From contig JAGGSY010000130.1 of NCBI GenBank assembly GCA_021158845.1, forward strand, positions 1 through 11,182: a stretch of DNA of 11,182 nucleotides, given 5' to 3'. This document shows, piece by piece, positions 6,786 to 11,182 of this stretch. Each line of letters begins with the position of its first letter. The stretch's first letter is position 1. The position numbers were made by a program, and so were the translations under genes. Origin of the DNA: Caldisericia bacterium (GTDB lineage: Bacteria; Caldisericota; Caldisericia; B22-G15). The notes under the pieces are model-generated. The model worked only from the letters and a program-made list of their open reading frames with translations. It was not told the DNA's origin and did no database searches.

Positions 6786-7627
6786 AGATAATTCCACTGG
6801 GAGGAGAAACGCTTGGTGTAAGAAGTATGGCTACATTCGTTGAAACAGAGGATGTATGTATCCTTATTGATCCAGGACTATCTGTTGTGTCCATCATCCA
6901 TTCTCTTCCTCCAACCCCCTTTGAATTAAGAGCATTATCTAATGTAAAGGAAAACATTAGAAAGGCAAGCAAAAGAGCCCATATAGTCATTATCACCCAC
7001 TATCACAATGACCACTTTAGCATGGATCCTTCATTGTATAGAGGGAAGGAAGTCTTTATAAAGGATCCAGAAAATTTTATAAGCAATAATCAGAAAAGGA
7101 GGGCAAGGAAACTTCTTAAATCTATCTCCAGTATAGCAAACATACATTATGCTGCTGGGGAGTTTAAATTTGGGAATACAGAGATTATATTTTCTCCAAT
7201 CTTTACGCATGGAATAAGTAAAAAGATGGGGGGAGTTGTTTCAATCCTTATTAAGGAAAATATTAAATTTTTATACTCCTCAGATGTCCAGGGATTTCCA
7301 GAGGAAGAACAGATAGAGTTTCTTGTTGAGATGTCTCCAGATGTTGTCTTCTTTGATGGACCAACAGAGGAGACACTGCCATTATCTGTTGTGAACCTTT
7401 CAAGAATCATTCATAAATTTAAAGAAACAGTCTGGGTTATGGAGCATCATCCCTTTAGGTTTCTTGACTGGAGGGAGAGATTTTACCCGGTTGTTTCTGT
7501 TTTTGAGGAGAATGGTATTATTTTGAAAAACTTTGCCTCCTATCTCTTATTAGAGGAGATGCTTTTTGAGGCAGAGAGGAATCTATTTTATGAGAGAATT
7601 AAGGAGTTTAACAGAAAAATTTGGTAA
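6782..7627 (+). CDS. Metallo-beta-lactamase-fold hydrolase, UPF0282-like
   Basis: A protein of 281 residues with a metallo-beta-lactamase fold and unknown substrate. The N-terminus (PLGGETLGVRSMATFVET, then ILIDPG at 27-32) and the long insert before the metal motif resemble the archaeal UPF0282 family. The metal site is T-H-Y-H-N-D-H (72-78: His73, His75, Asp77, His78), then His143 (FTHG), Asp168 (SSDVQG) and a late His pair, 222-223 (EHHPFR). FDGP (191-194) is another family-like motif. There is no signal peptide or membrane segment, so it should be cytoplasmic. The start at ATG 6782 follows AAGAGGA and overlaps miaB by ATGA; dprA starts 38 bases before its end. Context between RNA modification and DNA recombination genes suggests a nucleic-acid or nucleotide phosphodiester substrate, but that is inference. 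The family assignment is from memory of conserved motifs. Confidence 0.82.
   Translation: MKIIPLGGETLGVRSMATFVETEDVCILIDPGLSVVSIIHSLPPTPFELRALSNVKENIRKASKRAHIVIITHYHNDHFSMDPSLYRGKEVFIKDPENFISNNQKRRARKLLKSISSIANIHYAAGEFKFGNTEIIFSPIFTHGISKKMGGVVSILIKENIKFLYSSDVQGFPEEEQIEFLVEMSPDVVFFDGPTEETLPLSVVNLSRIIHKFKETVWVMEHHPFRFLDWRERFYPVVSVFEENGIILKNFASYLLLEEMLFEAERNLFYERIKEFNRKIW
7574..7580 (+). promoter_or_regulatory. dprA ribosome binding site inside upstream gene
   Basis: GAGAGGA lies nine bases before ATG 7590, within the coding sequence of the metallo-hydrolase. It supports ATG 7590 over the TTG at 7566, which has no site and would add eight residues foreign to DprA. Confidence 0.6.
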
Positions 7628-8606
7628 GAAAGAGGTCTTCTTAAAGATACTTAAGATTCCCATATCAAGGAGAAGGAAGTGGGAGTATATAATAAACGAT
7701 AAAATTGATGAACTTGGAGTTAACACCAATTTTACAAAGGAGAGAGAAGAACTATCCCTTTACAAAGAAAAAGGGATAGAATTTATAACATTTCTTGACG
7801 AAGAGTATCCAGAGATACTTAAAAAAATTCCAGATCCGCCTCTTGGTTTGTTTGTTAAGGGAAAATTTAAAAAAGATTTTTTAGGTGTTTCAATAGTAGG
7901 TACAAGAAGATGCTCCTCGTATGGAAAGAGAATAGCAGAGGAACTTGGGGAGTTCCTATCCAATCATAAAATTACAGTTATAAGTGGTCTTGCCTATGGA
8001 ATTGATTCAGCAGCACACAGGGGAGCATTGAAGGGATCAGGTTTTACCTATGCTGTACTTGGCAGTGGCATAAATCATATTTACCCTTCCCTTAATAGAG
8101 GTCTGGCAGAAAGGATAACAGAAAGCGGTGCCCTTATATCTGAATATCCACCAGATACTCCTCCCTTGAAATTTAGATTTCCAGAGAGAAACAGAATAAT
8201 AAGTGGCTTATCAAAGGCAGTGGTGGTTGTTGAAGCTCCAGAGAAGAGCGGCGCCCTTATAACTGTATCATTTGCACTGGAGCAGGGAAGAGAAGTTTTT
8301 GCCGTTCCCGGTCCATTTTACTCTGAGAAATCTCGTGGCGTTCATATGTTGATAAGAGATGGTGCGCAAATTCTTGTTGATTTCTCAGATTTAATTAAAT
8401 TTCTTGGTGTTGAGGAGAAAGAATCCAAAGAAGTGCATCTTACTGAGGAGGAGAAGATTCTTCTAAATAGAATACCTGATACTCCCACATATATAGACCA
8501 TTTCCTTGATGACCCATCCCTTTTACCAATACTTATCTCCCTTGAGGAGAAGGGAGTTGTAAAGAGTTTTCCAGGGAATGTGTATATGAGGGTGAAATGG
8601 AGGTAG
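7590..8606 (+). CDS. dprA: DNA processing protein DprA (Smf)
   Basis: DprA binds single-stranded DNA entering during natural transformation, shields it and loads RecA on it; it is also widespread in bacteria not known to be competent. The 338-residue protein has a short N-terminal helical region (about 1-60), a linker with LDEEYPEILKKIPDPPLGLFVKG-type sequence, and a full Rossmann-like core: SIVGTRRCSSYGKR (101-114), ISGLAYGIDSAAHRGAL (131-147), AVLGSGINHIYPSLN (155-169), FRFPERNRIISGLS (196-208), VVEAPEKSGALIT (213-225) and PGPFYSEKSRGVHMLIRDGA (240-259). A C-terminal winged-helix-like domain (about 284-335) is retained. The start is ATG 7590, overlapping the previous gene by 38 bases; recG begins ten bases before its stop. 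Sharing a transcript with recA, recX and recG fits its RecA-loading role. Confidence 0.95.
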   Translation: MRELRSLTEKFGKKEVFLKILKIPISRRRKWEYIINDKIDELGVNTNFTKEREELSLYKEKGIEFITFLDEEYPEILKKIPDPPLGLFVKGKFKKDFLGVSIVGTRRCSSYGKRIAEELGEFLSNHKITVISGLAYGIDSAAHRGALKGSGFTYAVLGSGINHIYPSLNRGLAERITESGALISEYPPDTPPLKFRFPERNRIISGLSKAVVVVEAPEKSGALITVSFALEQGREVFAVPGPFYSEKSRGVHMLIRDGAQILVDFSDLIKFLGVEEKESKEVHLTEEEKILLNRIPDTPTYIDHFLDDPSLLPILISLEEKGVVKSFPGNVYMRVKWR

Positions 8607-10882
8607 AGAGGATAATAGATTCAATACTTCTTGAGAAAAAGAGAGGTTTTGACAATAAATCTGTGATAGGAGGTTTTTCCAATTTCATCTTAAAGGAACT
8701 TAAATCTCTTGAAGCTTTAGGATTGAATACAAAAAGAATTGAGGAGTTAATGACTGGATATGAGGGTTCTGACAAGGAAAGAAGGGAAAAGGCGATAAAG
8801 GAGATAATCAATATAATCCTTGATGAAATTTACAAGTTGAGGAATGTGGGTCTTGAGAAACTTCCCGGTGTTGGAGATAGGAGGAGAGATGCCTTAGAAA
8901 AATTGGGTTTATACACACTTTATGATCTCATCTATTTTTTTCCTCGTAGATACATGGATTTTGGGAAACTTACCCCAATTGGGAGGGTTAGAAATGGTGA
9001 GTCAGTGCAGATACAGGGTGAAGTTGTTTCTGTATCCCATAGTATTTCAAGGAGAAAGGGTATAGATATATTGAAGGTGAGATTCTTTGATGGGACTGGT
9101 TCAATAAATGGTGTGTGGTTCAATCAACCCTACTTAGCAAAGTTCTTTAAGAGAGGAAAGAGATACCTCCTTATGGGCAAAGTAAAGTATAGTTTCGGTG
9201 AGTGGCAGATAGAGAATCCAGAATTCGAGGAGATAAGGGGAGTTAAGAATAGTAGTAATGAGAAAATAATTCCCATCTATCCTCAGACAAAGGGACTTTC
9301 ATCAAAGATGATATCAAGATACATAGAAGAAGCTTTTAAAATTGAATCTCCCCTCATTTTTGATCCTCTTCCAAAAACTATTTTAAATAAGAGGAAACTT
9401 CCCGGTCTGAGAGCCTCTCTTTTAAATATCCATTTCCCGAAAAATGGAGCACTTCTTAAACTTTCTAAATACAGACTCATCTACGAGGAACTATTTTTAT
9501 TTCAACTCTTCCTTCTCTTAAGAAAGAGGAAGATAAAGGAAAAGAGAGGGAGAGTTTATACCATAGATAAGGAATTGAGAGAGAAGTTTATCTCCTCTTT
9601 ACCCTTTTCTCTTACAAAGGGTCAATTGAAGGTTATAGGAGAGATAGAGGAAGATCTTAGAAGCGGGAAGGTGATGAACAGACTTCTACATGGTGAGGTT
9701 GGAAGTGGAAAGACTGTTGTTGTTGCATACTTTCTGTATCTTACAGCAATGAATGGATATCAGGGAGCTATTATGTCTCCCACAGAGATACTTGCAAATC
9801 AAACTGGAGAGGTTATAAAGAGATTCCTTTCCCCATTCAACATAAGAGTTGAGGTACTTACAAGAAGCACAAAGAACAAGAAAAGGATAAAGGAAGAGAT
9901 CTCAAAGGGAGATATTCAGGTAGTTGTTGGAACGCATGCCCTCTTAGAGGAGGATGTGGTATTTAAAAATTTAGCCTTTGTTTCTGTGGATGAGCAGCAT
10001 AGATTTGGAGTTCTTCAGAGAGCAGAACTTGTCAAAAAGGGAGAGTTTCCACACATCCTTGTTCTTTCAGCTACACCTATCCCAAGAACCCTTGCCCTCT
10101 CCCTCTATGGTGATTTAGATATCTCCTTTATAGGAGAACTTCCTCCAGGTAGAAAACCTGTAAAGACCTATGTCTTTCCTGGAAATATGAGAGAAAAAGC
10201 TTACGAATTTGTAAGAAAGAGGCTTATCAAAGGTGAAAAGGTATATATTGTTTGTCCATTTATAGAGGAAAGTGAAAAAATAGATGTTGCCTCTGCAAAG
10301 AAAAAGTATGAGGAATTTAAAGAGATTTTTAAAGGATTTAAGATCTCTCTTCTTCATGGGAAGATGAAGAGTGAGGAAAAGGAGAGAATAATAAAGGACT
10401 TTAGAACCGGTGATACACAGATACTCGTTTCCACAAGTATAATAGAGGTTGGGATAGATGTCCCTGAAGCCACAGTTATACTCATTGAAGATGCAAACAG
10501 ATTTGGACTTCTCCAGCTCCACCAGTTGAGGGGAAGGGTTGGAAGAGGAGAGAAGGAGTCATATTGTCTTCTTATCACATCCAAATATGATGAAGATACC
10601 CTAAGGAGATTGAGAATACTTGAAAGGACAAATTCAGGGCTTAAGGTGTCAGAATGGGACTTAAAATTTAGAGGAACAGGTGAACTTGGTGGAGAGAGAC
10701 AGCATGGAGTATCTGAGTTCAAAGTTGCAAATCTTTTGAGGGAGGAGGATATAAGAATTCTTGAGATGGCAAAGAAGGATGCAGAGGAGTTTTTAAAGAA
10801 AGAGAAGATTTCAGACTACCCTCTCCTACTGAAGGAACTTATCTTTAGATTTAAACCGCTTAAGTATCTTGATATCTCATGA
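8597..10882 (+). CDS. recG: ATP-dependent DNA helicase RecG
   Basis: Superfamily-2 double-strand DNA translocase that regresses stalled forks and migrates branched junctions and R-loops. It has 761 residues. An extra N-terminal helical region of about 85 residues precedes the LPGVGDRR motif (89-96), as in the longer Thermotoga-type enzyme; E. coli RecG (693) lacks it. A wedge OB domain follows (about 120-215). Helicase motifs are: Walker A GEVGSGKT (366-373), Walker B DEQH (465-468), motif III SATPIPRTLALSLYGDLD, motif V STSIIEVGIDVPEA, and motif VI QLRGRVGRGE. The translocation (TRG) region reads SEWDLKFRGTGELGGERQHG. The start ATG 8597 lies inside the dprA end; the GAGGGTGA just before it is closer than usual, so coupled initiation is likely. 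It ends in an ATGA overlap with rsmD. Confidence 0.97.
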   Translation: MEVERIIDSILLEKKRGFDNKSVIGGFSNFILKELKSLEALGLNTKRIEELMTGYEGSDKERREKAIKEIINIILDEIYKLRNVGLEKLPGVGDRRRDALEKLGLYTLYDLIYFFPRRYMDFGKLTPIGRVRNGESVQIQGEVVSVSHSISRRKGIDILKVRFFDGTGSINGVWFNQPYLAKFFKRGKRYLLMGKVKYSFGEWQIENPEFEEIRGVKNSSNEKIIPIYPQTKGLSSKMISRYIEEAFKIESPLIFDPLPKTILNKRKLPGLRASLLNIHFPKNGALLKLSKYRLIYEELFLFQLFLLLRKRKIKEKRGRVYTIDKELREKFISSLPFSLTKGQLKVIGEIEEDLRSGKVMNRLLHGEVGSGKTVVVAYFLYLTAMNGYQGAIMSPTEILANQTGEVIKRFLSPFNIRVEVLTRSTKNKKRIKEEISKGDIQVVVGTHALLEEDVVFKNLAFVSVDEQHRFGVLQRAELVKKGEFPHILVLSATPIPRTLALSLYGDLDISFIGELPPGRKPVKTYVFPGNMREKAYEFVRKRLIKGEKVYIVCPFIEESEKIDVASAKKKYEEFKEIFKGFKISLLHGKMKSEEKERIIKDFRTGDTQILVSTSIIEVGIDVPEATVILIEDANRFGLLQLHQLRGRVGRGEKESYCLLITSKYDEDTLRRLRILERTNSGLKVSEWDLKFRGTGELGGERQHGVSEFKVANLLREEDIRILEMAKKDAEEFLKKEKISDYPLLLKELIFRFKPLKYLDIS

Positions 10883-11182
10883 GAATAACATCTGGAGAAT
10901 TCTCTGGTATTAGATTGATTGAAGTGAAGGATAAGAGAACGAGAATAAGTCTTGACAGAGTTAGAGAATCTCTCTTTAACTCATTGAGGGGTGCTATTGA
11001 AGATAAAATTTTCTGGGATCTCTTTGCTGGAAGTGGTGCAGTGGGAATTGAAGCTATCTCTATGGGAGCTAAGTTTGTCGTTTTTGTTGAGAAGAGGCTT
11101 GATGCGATAAATGTTATAAGGAAGAATCTCTCCATTGTAAAGGTTGATAAAGAGAAATTCAAAGTATTTAAGATGGATGTAT
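10879..11182 (+). CDS. rsmD: 16S rRNA (guanine-966-N2)-methyltransferase RsmD, 5' part
   Basis: SAM-dependent methyltransferase that makes m2G966 in 16S rRNA of the small subunit. Only the first 101 codons are present; the gene runs off the right edge (full proteins are about 180-200 residues). The family start MRITSGEFSG-x-RL is followed by a DRVRESLFNSL helix (26-36), SAM-binding motif I DLFAGSGAVGIEA (47-59) and the acidic motif II FVEKR (69-73). The usual R-P-T-x-D-R reads R-I-S-L-D-R here. The catalytic N-P-P-Y/F motif would lie beyond the window. ATG 10879 overlaps the recG TGA by four bases, and no Shine-Dalgarno site is evident, so translation probably relies on recG. In many bacteria rsmD is followed by coaD; that cannot be seen here. 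Confidence 0.92.
   Translation, partial: MRITSGEFSGIRLIEVKDKRTRISLDRVRESLFNSLRGAIEDKIFWDLFAGSGAVGIEAISMGAKFVVFVEKRLDAINVIRKNLSIVKVDKEKFKVFKMDV

Noticed and set aside
7566..7589. TTG 7566 as dprA start
   Set aside because: No ribosome site precedes it, and GAGAGGA at 7574-7580 is correctly placed for ATG 7590.
10115..10522. 135-codon minus-strand open frame inside recG
   Set aside because: It is opposite the conserved helicase motifs of recG, its product is low-complexity Phe/Tyr/Leu-rich sequence, and it has no recognisable family; it is a shadow of biased codon use.
10354..10722. 122-codon minus-strand open frame inside recG
   Set aside because: The Ser/Leu/Pro-rich translation is the complement of purine-rich coding; no domain or ribosome site.
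10958..10982. GAGTTA...TAACTC inverted repeat with inner GAGA/CTCT
   Set aside because: It is inside the rsmD coding sequence (DRVRESLFNS helix), AT-rich, imperfect and not followed by a T-run, so it is not a terminator.
10860..11162. 100-codon minus-strand open frame over rsmD
   Set aside because: It lies antisense to the clear RsmD N-terminus with its SAM motif; no independent support.
1..11182. CRISPR arrays, tRNA or rRNA genes, insertion sequences
   Set aside because: No regularly spaced repeats, cloverleaf-like sequences, rRNA segments or transposase frames were found on either strand.

Overview
The window comes from a low-GC bacterium. It holds a tightly packed plus-strand gene string, recA-recX-rny-ymdB-cca/pcnB-miaB-MBL hydrolase-dprA-recG-rsmD. 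In front of it lies a short decayed minus-strand region. The sense strand is strongly purine-loaded, Arg is coded almost only by AGA/AGG, and the proteins are rich in Lys, Glu and Ile. Together with the absence of spacers, this suggests a thermophilic, deep-branching lineage (for example near Thermotogota, Dictyoglomota or Caldisericota). That placement is inference; no rRNA or unambiguous lineage marker is present.

Bases 1-409 hold the wreck of a divergently oriented HEPN/MNT (toxin-antitoxin-like) pair. The final helix of a HEPN protein overlaps, by ATGA, the start of an MNT nucleotidyltransferase. The MNT reading frame stops just after its GS...DID motif, and the HEPN frame is cut off upstream. 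An 11-bp odd palindrome lies in the unexplained DNA next to it. A good sigma-70-type promoter (TTGAAA-17-TAAAAT) and a strong Shine-Dalgarno site lead into recA, which starts at GTG 452.

From 452 to the right edge there is essentially no non-coding DNA. Each gene starts 4 bases after, or overlaps, the one before it (overlaps of 4, 4, 17, 8, 4, 38, 10 and 4 bases). I see no terminator or second clear promoter, so the ten genes look like one translationally coupled operon.

The products fall into two groups. The DNA group is RecA (strand exchange), RecX (RecA modulator), DprA (loads RecA on incoming ssDNA) and RecG (branch migration and fork rescue). The RNA group is RNase Y (mRNA decay), YmdB-type phosphodiesterase, a CCA/poly(A) nucleotidyltransferase, MiaB (tRNA ms2i6A) and RsmD (16S rRNA m2G966, partial). 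Between them sits a metallo-beta-lactamase-fold protein that looks like the otherwise mainly archaeal UPF0282 family. It is the least understood member and the most interesting one.
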